From positions 744,001-808,000 of the forward strand of contig CP031518.1 in NCBI GenBank assembly GCA_017161305.1: a stretch of 64,000 nt of DNA, read 5' to 3'. Source of the stretch: Treponema ruminis. GTDB lineage: Bacteria; Spirochaetota; Spirochaetia; Treponematales; Treponemataceae. Below are positions 44,608-54,258 of the stretch, piece by piece (position 1 is the stretch's first letter; each line of letters opens with the position of its first letter). Below the pieces are notes generated by a model, which saw only the letters and a list, made by a program, of their open reading frames with translations, made no database searches and had not been told where the DNA came from. A program made the translations under genes and the position numbers.

Positions 44608-44636
44608 TTGAATCAACTTCCCAAAATCAGTAAAAT
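44608..44636 (+). promoter_or_regulatory. Promoter of ilvB
   Basis: TTGAAT (44608-44613), exactly 17 bp, TAAAAT (44631-44636). The leader is about 25 nt with GGGGA before the ATG. I see no leader peptide or attenuator. Confidence 0.6.
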
Positions 44637-44668
44637 ACCCTTAATCAAAAAATCTTCATGGGGAACAT

Positions 44669-46390
44669 ATGAAAATTACAGGCGCACAAATCGTAATCGA
44701 ATGTCTTGTTGAGCAGGGAGTAACCACAGTTTTCGGCTATCCTGGCGGAAACATCCTCAACATTTATGACGCACTTTATCAGAATTCAGACCGAATCAAT
44801 CATATTCTAACAGCACACGAACAGGCTGCAGCCCACGCCGCAGACGGTTATGCACGCACCACAGGAAATGTCGGTGTCTGTATGGCAACTTCTGGCCCTG
44901 GAGCTACAAACCTCGTAACAGGTATTGCGACAGCCTACATGGACTCAGTTCCTGTCGTTGCAATCACATGTAACGTCGGCACACCTCTTCTCGGAAAAGA
45001 CACTTTCCAGGAAATCGACATCACAGGCGTAACCCTTCCAATCACAAAGCACAACTTCATCGTAAAGGATGTCAAAGACCTCGCAAAAACTTTCCGTGAG
45101 GCCTTCATCATCGCAAAATCAGGCCGTCCAGGCCCTGTCCTCATCGACATTCCAAAAGACGTAACTGCAAAATCATGGGAATTCGAGCCTCTTCCAAAAG
45201 GCAGTGACGGACTCAAGGACATCGTTGCAGAAAACGCAAATTTCTCACGAGTCGTAAAGGTTGCAGTTCCAACAGACGAAGAAATCAAAAAGGCAGCAGA
45301 AATCATCAACAAGGCTGAACGACCTGTAATCTACGCAGGCGGCGGCGTTAAAATCTCCGGCGCCGAAAAGGAGCTTCTGGAATTCGCAGAAAAGGCACAG
45401 ATCCCGGTTGCAGAAAGCCTTATGGGCCGCGACGTATTCCCTGCAAGCCACCCTCTCTGCACATGGATGGTCGGTATGCACGGAACAAGGGCCAGCAACA
45501 TGGCAGTAACCGAAAGCGACCTGGTCCTTGCCCTCGGCTCACGATTTTCTGACCGCGTAATCGGCGATCCAAAAAAATTCGCTGAGCATGCAACAGTATT
45601 CCACATCGACATCGACCCTGCCGAAATCAATAAGAACATTCCTGTCGGCGGACAGCTTATCGGCGACGTAAAGGCAATCCTTACACGTCTCCTTCCCCTC
45701 ATCGAAAAACACGACCACAAAGACTGGCTTAAAAAAGTCGATGACTGGAAAAAAGAAGTTCCGGCTTGTTACTCAGAAGTCAAGGCTGACGCAATCAATC
45801 CTAAATTCATGCTTGAGACAGTTCACAAATACGCAGGCGACGAAGCCTACATCACAACCGAAGTCGGCCAGCACCAGATGTGGACGGCCCAGTTCTATCC
45901 GTTCGGAAAGCCGCGCCGCTTCGTAACATCAGGCGGTTTGGGAACAATGGGCTTCGGTACAGGAGCCGCAATGGGAATCCAGGTCGCTCACCCGGAAGAC
46001 CGCGTAGTTCATATCGCAGGTGACGGCTCATTCCGTATGAACTGCAACGAGCTCTGCACAATCGCGCGCTACAATCTTCCAATCGTAATCGTTCTGGTAA
46101 ACAACGGCACTTTGGGCAACGTCCGCGTATGGCAGAAGCTCTTCTACGACAAACGCTACAGCCACACAACACTCGACTTCGGTCCTGACTGGGGCAAGCT
46201 GGCTGACGCATACGGAGTAGGCTACTACAAGGCAGGCAACAACGCCGAGTTCGAAAAAGTCTTCAAGGAAGCATTCGAAAGCAAAAAGCCTTGCATCGTA
46301 GACTCTCGCGTTGACATCGACGAAATGATTCTCCCGATGGCAATCCCAGGAAAACCGATCGACGACCAGATGATGTCGTGGGACAACTAA
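44669..46390 (+). CDS. ilvB: Acetolactate synthase, large (catalytic) subunit
   Basis: 573 residues, ThDP-dependent. Condenses pyruvate with pyruvate or 2-oxobutyrate at the head of branched-chain amino acid synthesis. Features: FGYPGGNILNIYDAL, the catalytic Glu in HEQAAAHAADGYARTTG, the FAD/Rossmann middle domain, and the ThDP motif GDGSFRMNCNEL with VNNGTLGNVRVWQ. No regulatory subunit gene (ilvN) follows; instead a GH3 gene overlaps the 3' end. GGGGAACAT precedes the ATG. Confidence 0.95.
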   Translation: MKITGAQIVIECLVEQGVTTVFGYPGGNILNIYDALYQNSDRINHILTAHEQAAAHAADGYARTTGNVGVCMATSGPGATNLVTGIATAYMDSVPVVAITCNVGTPLLGKDTFQEIDITGVTLPITKHNFIVKDVKDLAKTFREAFIIAKSGRPGPVLIDIPKDVTAKSWEFEPLPKGSDGLKDIVAENANFSRVVKVAVPTDEEIKKAAEIINKAERPVIYAGGGVKISGAEKELLEFAEKAQIPVAESLMGRDVFPASHPLCTWMVGMHGTRASNMAVTESDLVLALGSRFSDRVIGDPKKFAEHATVFHIDIDPAEINKNIPVGGQLIGDVKAILTRLLPLIEKHDHKDWLKKVDDWKKEVPACYSEVKADAINPKFMLETVHKYAGDEAYITTEVGQHQMWTAQFYPFGKPRRFVTSGGLGTMGFGTGAAMGIQVAHPEDRVVHIAGDGSFRMNCNELCTIARYNLPIVIVLVNNGTLGNVRVWQKLFYDKRYSHTTLDFGPDWGKLADAYGVGYYKAGNNAEFEKVFKEAFESKKPCIVDSRVDIDEMILPMAIPGKPIDDQMMSWDN

Positions 46391-47544
46391 ATTTGATTTT
46401 TTTCAAGGCATTTACAGTCCAATGCACTGCGGTTCTTTTGGCTGCAGTTTCATTGGCTGGCTGTGCCTCATCCCCAGAGGATAAAGCTTCTCCAAAACGT
46501 GATTTTGAGCTTACAGATGCCAAAGTCATACTTTCACAGATGACGACCGAGGAAAAAGTTGCTCAGCTTTTCATCATAACGCCGGAACAGCTTGTTTCAG
46601 GCAAAATCCTCGGCTCGCAAACAGAAGCAAATCCCGCCCTTTCAAAAGCCGCTTTAAAATACCCGGTCGCAGGCTTCATTCTTTTTGCCCGGAACATAAA
46701 GACTCCCGAACAGACCAGAAAACTCACAAAATTTCTTTCTTCACTCACGCCGATTCCAGCCACTCTTGCCATTGACGAAGAGGGAGGAAGGGTAGCCCGA
46801 CTTGCAAGGAACGAAAATTTCTTCCTTCCAAAGTTTAAGAGCATGGGAGAGGTCGGAAAAACTGGAGACATAGAAAACGCCCGCGGAGCCGGTCAAATCA
46901 TCGGCTCCTACCTTTCGATATACGGCTTTACCCTCGATTTTGCACCGGTCACTGATGTAAACACAAATCCAGAAAACATAGTCATCGGAGACAGGGCCTT
47001 TGGTGATAATCCCCAGCTGGTAGCCGATATGGCCGGGGCCTTTTTGAGCGGACTTCATTCAACAGGCCTAAAGGGCTGCATAAAGCATTTCCCCGGTCAC
47101 GGAGACACAAGGGGCGACACCCATTCAGACTATGTTGCGGTCACAAAGACCTGGGAAGAACTTAAAGCCTGCGAGCTCATCCCTTTCAGGCAGAACTTCA
47201 GCCAGACTGACTGCATTATGATTGCCCACGTCACCTGTACGGCGATAGACAGCCTTTATCCGGCCTCTCTTTCAAAAAAACTGATTACGGAAAAACTGCG
47301 TGGCGAGCTGGGCTACAAGGGTCTTGTTTTGAGCGATGCCCTGGATATGGGGGCAATCGAAAAGAACTACGGCTCAGGGGAAGCAAGCCTTCTTGCATTT
47401 GAAGCCGGAAACGACATCATCCTCATGCCCAAAGATTTTTTTGCAGGCTATGATGCCATTCTTGCGGCTGTACGCTCAGGCAGAATCAGCGAAGACCGTC
47501 TCAATGAAAGCGTACTGAGGGTTTTACAGCTTAAAGGGTATTAA
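46378..47544 (+). CDS. GH3 beta-N-acetylglucosaminidase (NagZ-like) lipoprotein
   Basis: 388 residues if GTG 46378 is used (13-nt overlap with ilvB); TTG 46393, just after the ilvB stop, would give 383. A signal peptide with lipobox SLAGC follows. GH3 features of the NagZ type: LAIDEEGGRVARL, DFAPVTDVNTNPEN, CIKHFPGHGDTRGDTHSDY with the Asp-x-His dyad used as general acid/base, and nucleophile Asp in VLSDALDMGAI. It should remove GlcNAc from peptidoglycan fragments. The NamZ-type gene starts 2 nt downstream. Confidence 0.88.
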   Translation: MGQLNLIFFKAFTVQCTAVLLAAVSLAGCASSPEDKASPKRDFELTDAKVILSQMTTEEKVAQLFIITPEQLVSGKILGSQTEANPALSKAALKYPVAGFILFARNIKTPEQTRKLTKFLSSLTPIPATLAIDEEGGRVARLARNENFFLPKFKSMGEVGKTGDIENARGAGQIIGSYLSIYGFTLDFAPVTDVNTNPENIVIGDRAFGDNPQLVADMAGAFLSGLHSTGLKGCIKHFPGHGDTRGDTHSDYVAVTKTWEELKACELIPFRQNFSQTDCIMIAHVTCTAIDSLYPASLSKKLITEKLRGELGYKGLVLSDALDMGAIEKNYGSGEASLLAFEAGNDIILMPKDFFAGYDAILAAVRSGRISEDRLNESVLRVLQLKGY

Positions 47545-47546
47545 AA

Positions 47547-48917
47547 ATGAAGATTCACAAACTTGCCTTTCTTCCTCTGCTGATTTCTTCTATAAATTTA
47601 ATGATTTTCACTTCCTGCACATCATCAAAATCGACGGCCGCAGACCTAAATCCCCGCGTAATACTTGGCGACGAGCAGTTTGACCAGTACGGCCCTCTTT
47701 TAAAGGAAAGGCGGATAGCTCTTTTTTCAAATCATTCGGGCATCGTTGGTGACAAAATCATTCTTTCTGACGGAAGCGTTCAGTTCGGCGGCTTTACAAG
47801 TTCCGCTGATAAGGACCTTTCCCTCATTCCTTTTGGCAGGGACTTGGAAGGAAATCCCGTCACTTACGGAGAGCATATTCTTGATTTTCTTCTTTCCCAG
47901 AAAATTAAGGTTGAGGCGATATTCTGTCCTGAGCATGGTTTCCGGGGCACTGAAGATGCGGGCTCAGGCATTTATGACAGCCTTGACGAAAAGACCGGAA
48001 TCCCGATTCTTTCCCTTTACGAAAACGACAGCAGGCACACGATAAATCCAAAGAACATGGAAGTTTTTGACACCCTTGTAATAGACATTCAGGACGTCGG
48101 GCTGCGTTACTACACTTATTACATTACCCTCTATTATCTTATGGATGCATGTGCGAAAAATCAAAAGGAAGTCGTTATCCTTGACCGGCCCAATCCCAAC
48201 GGCTTTTATGTGGACGGTGAAATCCTAAAGGACGACTTTAAATCCGGGGTTGGCCGCCTTCCGATTCCGACCGTGCACGGCATGACTCTGGGTGAACTTG
48301 CCCAAATGATGAATGGCGAGGGCTGGTTTTCAGCCGGTAAAGATTCCTGCCGCCTTACGGTCATTCCCTGCAAAAATTACACACATCAGACAAAATACTC
48401 CCTTATCCGGGCTCCTTCTCCAAACATCAAGAATATGAGGGCCATATATCTCTACGCCTCAACTTGCTTTTTTGAAAACACGATTGTTTCCGTGGGCCGG
48501 GGCACTGATTTTCCATTTGAAGCCTACGGAAGTCCTTATTTTGATTCCCTTGACGGAGTGGATTTTTCTTTTGTTCCGAAATCCATGCCAGGAGCGGTAA
48601 ATCCGCCTTTTTTGGAGCAGACCTGCTTCGGAAAAGACCTTCGATCAAAGCCCCTCGAAGAAATCTTTCTTGCTGGTTGCGATCTTTCCTATCTTTGTGG
48701 CGCCTATCAAAAAGCAAAAGAAGCCGGAAAGGACTCAGAATTCTGGGGAAAAGTCCGTTTGCGAGAATACTATTGGATTGACCTCTTGAGCGGTTCGACA
48801 AAAGTCCGCGAGCAGCTTGAAGCCGGCCTTTCAGCAGATAAAATAAAGTCATTCTGGCAGACTGACATTACAAATTTCAAGAAACTTCGAAAGCCCTATC
48901 TCCTCTACAAAGACTAG
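47547..48917 (+). CDS. DUF1343 / NamZ-type exo-beta-N-acetylmuramidase lipoprotein (GH171)
   Basis: 456 residues. Signal peptide with lipobox TSCTS (Cys about residue 26). DUF1343 signatures: LFSNHSGIVG, EAIFCPEHGFRGTEDAG, IPILSLYEND, LVIDIQDVGLRYYTYYITL, ILDRPNPNGFYVDG, PTVHGMTLGELA and SVGRGTDFPFEAYGSP. The characterised member NamZ of Bacillus removes terminal MurNAc from peptidoglycan. Together with the GH3 enzyme 2 nt upstream it would degrade wall fragments alternately from the non-reducing end. Confidence 0.9.
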   Translation: MKIHKLAFLPLLISSINLMIFTSCTSSKSTAADLNPRVILGDEQFDQYGPLLKERRIALFSNHSGIVGDKIILSDGSVQFGGFTSSADKDLSLIPFGRDLEGNPVTYGEHILDFLLSQKIKVEAIFCPEHGFRGTEDAGSGIYDSLDEKTGIPILSLYENDSRHTINPKNMEVFDTLVIDIQDVGLRYYTYYITLYYLMDACAKNQKEVVILDRPNPNGFYVDGEILKDDFKSGVGRLPIPTVHGMTLGELAQMMNGEGWFSAGKDSCRLTVIPCKNYTHQTKYSLIRAPSPNIKNMRAIYLYASTCFFENTIVSVGRGTDFPFEAYGSPYFDSLDGVDFSFVPKSMPGAVNPPFLEQTCFGKDLRSKPLEEIFLAGCDLSYLCGAYQKAKEAGKDSEFWGKVRLREYYWIDLLSGSTKVREQLEAGLSADKIKSFWQTDITNFKKLRKPYLLYKD

Positions 48918-48971
48918 GGGGCTCCTGCAAATCCTTTATCGTAAATCTTTCCTCTTTTTTTTAAGCCTACC

Positions 48972-48999
48972 TTGAAAAAGTCTTTTTATAAGTTATAAT
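48972..48999 (+). promoter_or_regulatory. Promoter of the giant lipoprotein gene
   Basis: TTGAAA (48972-48977), 16 bp, TATAAT (48994-48999). Leader of about 17 nt with AGAGGAA before ATG 49023. Confidence 0.6.
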
Positions 49000-49022
49000 T
49001 AAGAATAGAGGAATCCCAAAAT

Positions 49023-52000
49023 ATGAAAAAGTCTTGCATCACTAAAAAAATTTTACGAACTTTCAAATCACTTCTTTGTTTTACTATACTGGGGGGGGGT
49101 ACTTTCTTCTCTTTTGTATCGTGTGAAAACTTCCTTGACAACGGCGACTTTAAGGAACAGCTCGATAAAGACATTGCCTACGCAAAGGCAAAGTCACTTT
49201 CAATAATCATTTCCCCTGAAGTAGGAACAGGAGCCTCGATTCCTGACGGCAAGTACACCGTAAAGCAGGGCTATCCCTTTGAAGTCAGCTTTACCGAAGC
49301 ATCCGGCTACAGTTTTGTAAAGTGGATTGCAGTCTCAAACGAAGATTCCAAAAAGGAAATAGAGGGCGTTGTCTTTGACAATGAGGCATCCCCAAAAACC
49401 ATGGCAACCGTCAACATTGATTCAGACGACGTGCGCATCCTGCCATTATGCTCTGACCGAATAGCCGTAGTGGGCGAGCCAAACCCGAAATACGAGGCCA
49501 ATGGCGTAAGCCGTGACCGCTCAATCACCGTGCAATTCTCAAAAAAGCCGGATCCAAAAAGCTTTATTTTCAGCAAGGGCGAAATCCCGGACGGGGCTGA
49601 AACCATAGCAAGCAAAAAGACTGATTCAGAGACAGGCGAAGAAACAGAAGAAATCTGGGCCTATGTCTATGAAAACCAGACCTTCCTCAAGAACATTTCA
49701 ATTACGAATGCGGACGGAATTTCCCTTGCCGAGCATTTCAACCAGCCGGTCCTCGAGGATAACCTTCTTACGGTTTCCGTGAACAAGTCAAAGCCCATTG
49801 AATTTGAAAGCGGAGTCGAAAAGAAAGCAGTCATTGTAACTCTTTCAACAGGAATTTGTGACCAGAATGGCGTAAGCATGAGCGCAGAAAAGACATGGAG
49901 ATACCAGATTACCGAGGCAACTGACGAAAAGGCCACGGTCAACATCTCATGCGAGGTGGCAGAAGGCTCCCTCCATCTTTCCGGCACCAAGGATTACAGC
50001 ATCGGTCAGAAAATCAACCTTTCCTTCACTGAAAATGCGGACTATCAGTTTGTAAGATGGGACTACGACAAATCAATTATTTATGTTGCAGATCAAAAGA
50101 GCAATTCGACCACGGCGACAGTCCTCGAAAAAACAGGCTCTACCGAACCAACCCAGATTAAGGCCCTATGTGCACCAAGACTGAGGGTTTCAGCCTTTTC
50201 TCCGATAAATGACAGCCTCAATCCAAGCGTAAGCAAAAACTCTTCTATAATTATAACATTTGACCAGAACCTGCCGGATGACGAGGAAGGACTTGCCCAG
50301 CTTGAAAACATCATGATTACACTCGGCGGCTCTCCTGTCCATGCAAGCTTCCTTGAGCCTGTCATCAGCGGAAATACCGTAACCTTTGCGGCCGATAAGT
50401 CAAACATGCTGGACGTAGCTTCTGGTCAGACAAAGAAAATTTCAGTAACGGTACCGACTGATTTTTATTATATTCTTGATGACGGCACAAAAGTCACCTA
50501 CGGCGGAATCGGAAAGACCTTCAACTATACGATTGACGAAACCACCATCGACAAGGCCGAAGTCACTTTCGCAGCGGCAAAGAATTCCGGTTCCCTGACA
50601 CCGGCTGCAGGCTCAGCAAACAAATATTCAGTAGGGCAGGAAGTTCCGATTTCCTTCGAACTTGCCCAGGGCTGGCAGTTCAACGGCTGGAGCGTAACTC
50701 TAGGAAACACTGAAGTAGGCGAGGATAAAATCAAGATTCTCGATAAGAAATCCCTCTCAACAAAACTCATCGTCAATGAAGCGGTGCAGGGCATAACGGT
50801 TACGGCAAAGGCAAGCGAAAGCCTTAAAGTCGCATCAACGACACCTGCCGAAAAGACAAATCCAAAAGACTCAGACATTACGATTACCTTCAACAAGCCG
50901 CTCGCTTCAGAATGTGAGGCGCTGCTCGATAAAATTAAGGTAACAATGGACGGATATAATGTTGATTCATTCTTTGATAATGAAAGCCGAACTTTGAGTG
51001 ATAAAACAATTATCCTTAAAAACACAAAGTATCTTGATCTATCAGCTTCTGATAAAAAAACAGTTACCGTAACTATTCCAGCTTCATTTTACTACAATGA
51101 CGGTACTGAAAAAGCCTATATGCAGGAAGATTATGTTTTTAATTATGAAATAACTTCTGAAACAACAGCGAAATCAGGAATTAAGTATAGTCTTTCATCA
51201 GAAAATGGCGGCAAAATCTTTATAAATCAGGAATCGGTTTACTTAGATAGAAATATAGACTATGACATAGGTTCTGTTCTTGATTTGGAACTTTCCATCT
51301 ATGATGGATATCAGTTCAATGGCTGGGAAATTTATGGTTCGGATGTTTATGACACTGACTTAAAAATTGCTGATAGAAAAGCTCTTTCAACGAAACTTTA
51401 TATTTACAAACCGGTTTCTTATGTTACGATTGCGGCAAGTATAAGTTTGAAGCCTGCTGTTCTTTCTGTTTCGCCTGGCGAAGGAACTCATACGGCAAAT
51501 ACTCCAGTCAAAGTGACGTTCAATATGCCGATGAATAAACAGAATGTTTTGGATAATCTTTTAATTCTTTATACTGATTCTGCTAAAAACAATAAGGATA
51601 TGAGTGAATATTTTGAAACTCCTTCTTTTGATTCTGCAGGAAAAATCCTTACACTCGTACCAAAAGCAAATGACCTCAAAAATTTCGCAAAAAACATGGC
51701 TTACATAGATATTAGCGTAAGTTTTGGCGATGGCGTAAAAGTTTCAAATCTTCCTCTTGTACAGAATTCAAAGTCAACTTTCAAAGTGCGCTATAAGCCA
51801 GAAGTGGAGAACACGGCACCAAAAAAATATGACTTCTTTGCAACCACCAAATATTCTGAAATATCAAAGGTTTCTGGAATTAAGGATACTGAAAAATTCT
51901 CATTAGACAGTCTGAATTCATTCTCAGATGATCAAATATTGCAGAACAGAACCCAGGGAACTGTATATATTTACGGACGCTATTTTGACGAGGAGAGTGG

Positions 52001-54254
52001 TGTTAAATTTGTAAATATTACCGAGCAGAGAACAAATGATAAGAAGGGTAGTGTCGTAAATGAAGACGTATCTGATGCAGTTCCTTATTCCGCTGATTCT
52101 CACGATGCCCAGTTTGTAAATGATGGAACTGGATATACAGATTTTAGAATTAAGTACGATATTCAGTCTGATGACGGTGCAATTCTTTTAACAGTTAATG
52201 TTGCTGATGCCTGTGGAAATACGGATGAAAGTGAGAATCAGACTGTAATAGCGATAAAAGACAGCTATATTGATTTGACAGATTTGAATGTTGAGAATAC
52301 GACTAATGACCTTACGACAATTTGGTTTACACAGATAGGACATCCTTTTGTGAATGATGCCCCATATGGGCGATGGATAAATTTAAAGAAAATTGTTTAT
52401 AGAAACTGCGAAATAGATTCATCTAAACTTACCGTAAACTGTGAATATATTGATGATGAAGGAACTGAACGAGTTGTAGATTTTGATTTTAACGATTCTT
52501 TCCAATATTATGATAATTATTATAAATCTGATAGAATAGACTATAAATGGAGTCTTGTGCTTGAAAATATTGAAGATGTCTCAAATAAGAGTTTTACTGT
52601 AAAAGTAACAGATGACATTGGAAATGTTTCTGCTAAAAAATTTACATTCCCACCGACACCCGTTTTGCTTAGTATTACTCCGTATTATTATAACGGAGCA
52701 CCATATAGCGGCTATGTAGACTTTACTTTTTCACATGACTACCTAAAAAATTCTTCTGAAACAGATAAATATCATTTTAGGCTTCTATACAATTATAACG
52801 ATAATGACCGGGATTCAGCTTACTCTGATTCATATATTCCATGTGAATTTGAACATATAGATTATCAGGTTCATATCACAAAAAGTACACGGTCCAATTC
52901 ATACGGATTAAACAGTAAGGGAATAAACTTTAAGTCCGAGCTTACAGATTCTGAATTAGAGCCTGTTGGAATTAAGTATATTGAATATAGTAAGTCAAGA
53001 GATGACTATGTAAAAATAACAGTTCATATTGATTATGATTCATGGAATAAATATGATTTAATATACATAGATGATAATTTATTCTTTGAATCTGGAACAT
53101 ATTCTTGTTCATACGAAGTGCTTACAAGATATCTTTATGATCCTGCTAAAATCGATTCATACGCAGCAAAAACGATTACTGGTGAAAAGGACGGAAAAAT
53201 TTCTCCAAGAACTAAACTGCCAATAACAGTTCCGAATTCAGATCTATATGACAATAGTAAACCTGTCTTTCTAGATTCTGTTGGAGGCCCAGATAATTAT
53301 GATTACTTTAATGTGATTAAAAATAAATTTGGAACTTCTACAGAAATTTTTGATTACATGCTTTTTGGATATTCGGTTAAAGATTATGAATCGGGAGTAA
53401 AAAAATGTATTTTACAGAATAATTCTGCAGAAAGCAGTTATGAACTCGACTCGAGCCTTTATGACGCATCAACTCATTATGTATATTTGCCAAGATGGGA
53501 TTTGGATGATAATGTTTCGTATGAACTAAAAGTCGTTGATAAAGCTGGAAACGAAAACAGCCATTCACCTGGTAGATATGCATTTATGGAAGTTCCGCCA
53601 GAGATTACAAGGTTTGATATTCTTTATATGGAGATGTCATATCCAAATACGAGTTATTCACAGGCGTATCGCTGGCAGTATTATTTATATAGTTTTGAAG
53701 ATTCTGATAGTGATGGAATAGGTACATGGGAGCAAAAGAAAGTAGGTGACTTAAAAGGTTATTATTCAACTCAATATTCTGCATATATGCCGTTGCAAAA
53801 CTGTGAGGCACAGGGATTTTATATGATGGTATGCTATGGCTTCTATCAAGCTTCATATGGAACTGATCACGGTCGTTATGATTTTTCGATTCCAAGATAT
53901 TATTACTATTACAAAGGTACTGACAACAAATATGTTCAAAACACTGGGAACTACGACCTTATTCTAGCAAACGGTTCATCAAAAGATTCCGTGGCAATTT
54001 CTTCTGATGCTCCTGTTTTTGTTCAGACACTCACAACAAAATACTCTTACGAAGAATGTAAGTCATGGGACATAAACAAATGGCAAAGAAACCGTCGTCA
54101 CATAGGCGAAAAAGTAATGTCATTTGATAGCACTGATCATGCTGCAAAAAAATACAAAATACCTGTAAACGAAATTGACGAAGGCGACTGTTATGTGGTT
54201 ATTGCACACTTCGCTGACGGAACATCTTCAATGAGCGAGGTAAAGCAAAAGTAA
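49023..54254 (+). CDS. Giant repeat-containing surface lipoprotein, probably phase-variable
   Basis: 1743 residues. Signal peptide with lipobox SFVSC (Cys 34). The first half has four units of about 190-220 residues (starting near 58, 305, 515 and 715), each with an InlB-B-repeat-like part (GQKINLSFTENADYQFVRWDY, GYQFNGW) followed by an SbsA-like Ig part (SSIIITFDQN, TPVKVTFNMPM). The second half (about 930-1740) is Tyr/Asp/Asn-rich and beta-predicted, with Ig-like VNVADACGNTDES and VVDKAGNENS elements. Likely exposed and host- or substrate-binding (inference). A G9 tract lies in the signal-peptide codons. Codon use turns strongly AT-rich from about 50.95 kb to 53.9 kb. Confidence 0.8.
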   Translation: MKKSCITKKILRTFKSLLCFTILGGGTFFSFVSCENFLDNGDFKEQLDKDIAYAKAKSLSIIISPEVGTGASIPDGKYTVKQGYPFEVSFTEASGYSFVKWIAVSNEDSKKEIEGVVFDNEASPKTMATVNIDSDDVRILPLCSDRIAVVGEPNPKYEANGVSRDRSITVQFSKKPDPKSFIFSKGEIPDGAETIASKKTDSETGEETEEIWAYVYENQTFLKNISITNADGISLAEHFNQPVLEDNLLTVSVNKSKPIEFESGVEKKAVIVTLSTGICDQNGVSMSAEKTWRYQITEATDEKATVNISCEVAEGSLHLSGTKDYSIGQKINLSFTENADYQFVRWDYDKSIIYVADQKSNSTTATVLEKTGSTEPTQIKALCAPRLRVSAFSPINDSLNPSVSKNSSIIITFDQNLPDDEEGLAQLENIMITLGGSPVHASFLEPVISGNTVTFAADKSNMLDVASGQTKKISVTVPTDFYYILDDGTKVTYGGIGKTFNYTIDETTIDKAEVTFAAAKNSGSLTPAAGSANKYSVGQEVPISFELAQGWQFNGWSVTLGNTEVGEDKIKILDKKSLSTKLIVNEAVQGITVTAKASESLKVASTTPAEKTNPKDSDITITFNKPLASECEALLDKIKVTMDGYNVDSFFDNESRTLSDKTIILKNTKYLDLSASDKKTVTVTIPASFYYNDGTEKAYMQEDYVFNYEITSETTAKSGIKYSLSSENGGKIFINQESVYLDRNIDYDIGSVLDLELSIYDGYQFNGWEIYGSDVYDTDLKIADRKALSTKLYIYKPVSYVTIAASISLKPAVLSVSPGEGTHTANTPVKVTFNMPMNKQNVLDNLLILYTDSAKNNKDMSEYFETPSFDSAGKILTLVPKANDLKNFAKNMAYIDISVSFGDGVKVSNLPLVQNSKSTFKVRYKPEVENTAPKKYDFFATTKYSEISKVSGIKDTEKFSLDSLNSFSDDQILQNRTQGTVYIYGRYFDEESGVKFVNITEQRTNDKKGSVVNEDVSDAVPYSADSHDAQFVNDGTGYTDFRIKYDIQSDDGAILLTVNVADACGNTDESENQTVIAIKDSYIDLTDLNVENTTNDLTTIWFTQIGHPFVNDAPYGRWINLKKIVYRNCEIDSSKLTVNCEYIDDEGTERVVDFDFNDSFQYYDNYYKSDRIDYKWSLVLENIEDVSNKSFTVKVTDDIGNVSAKKFTFPPTPVLLSITPYYYNGAPYSGYVDFTFSHDYLKNSSETDKYHFRLLYNYNDNDRDSAYSDSYIPCEFEHIDYQVHITKSTRSNSYGLNSKGINFKSELTDSELEPVGIKYIEYSKSRDDYVKITVHIDYDSWNKYDLIYIDDNLFFESGTYSCSYEVLTRYLYDPAKIDSYAAKTITGEKDGKISPRTKLPITVPNSDLYDNSKPVFLDSVGGPDNYDYFNVIKNKFGTSTEIFDYMLFGYSVKDYESGVKKCILQNNSAESSYELDSSLYDASTHYVYLPRWDLDDNVSYELKVVDKAGNENSHSPGRYAFMEVPPEITRFDILYMEMSYPNTSYSQAYRWQYYLYSFEDSDSDGIGTWEQKKVGDLKGYYSTQYSAYMPLQNCEAQGFYMMVCYGFYQASYGTDHGRYDFSIPRYYYYYKGTDNKYVQNTGNYDLILANGSSKDSVAISSDAPVFVQTLTTKYSYEECKSWDINKWQRNRRHIGEKVMSFDSTDHAAKKYKIPVNEIDEGDCYVVIAHFADGTSSMSEVKQK
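49091..49099 (+). repeat. G9 homopolymer in the lipoprotein signal-peptide codons
   Basis: Nine consecutive G encode part of Leu23 and Gly24-Gly26. With nine G the long frame is open. Adding one G brings a TGA after about a dozen codons (YFLLFCIV then stop); removing one brings a TAA some 35 codons later. Slippage here would switch the protein off. Confidence 0.85.
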
Positions 54255-54258
54255 AAAC

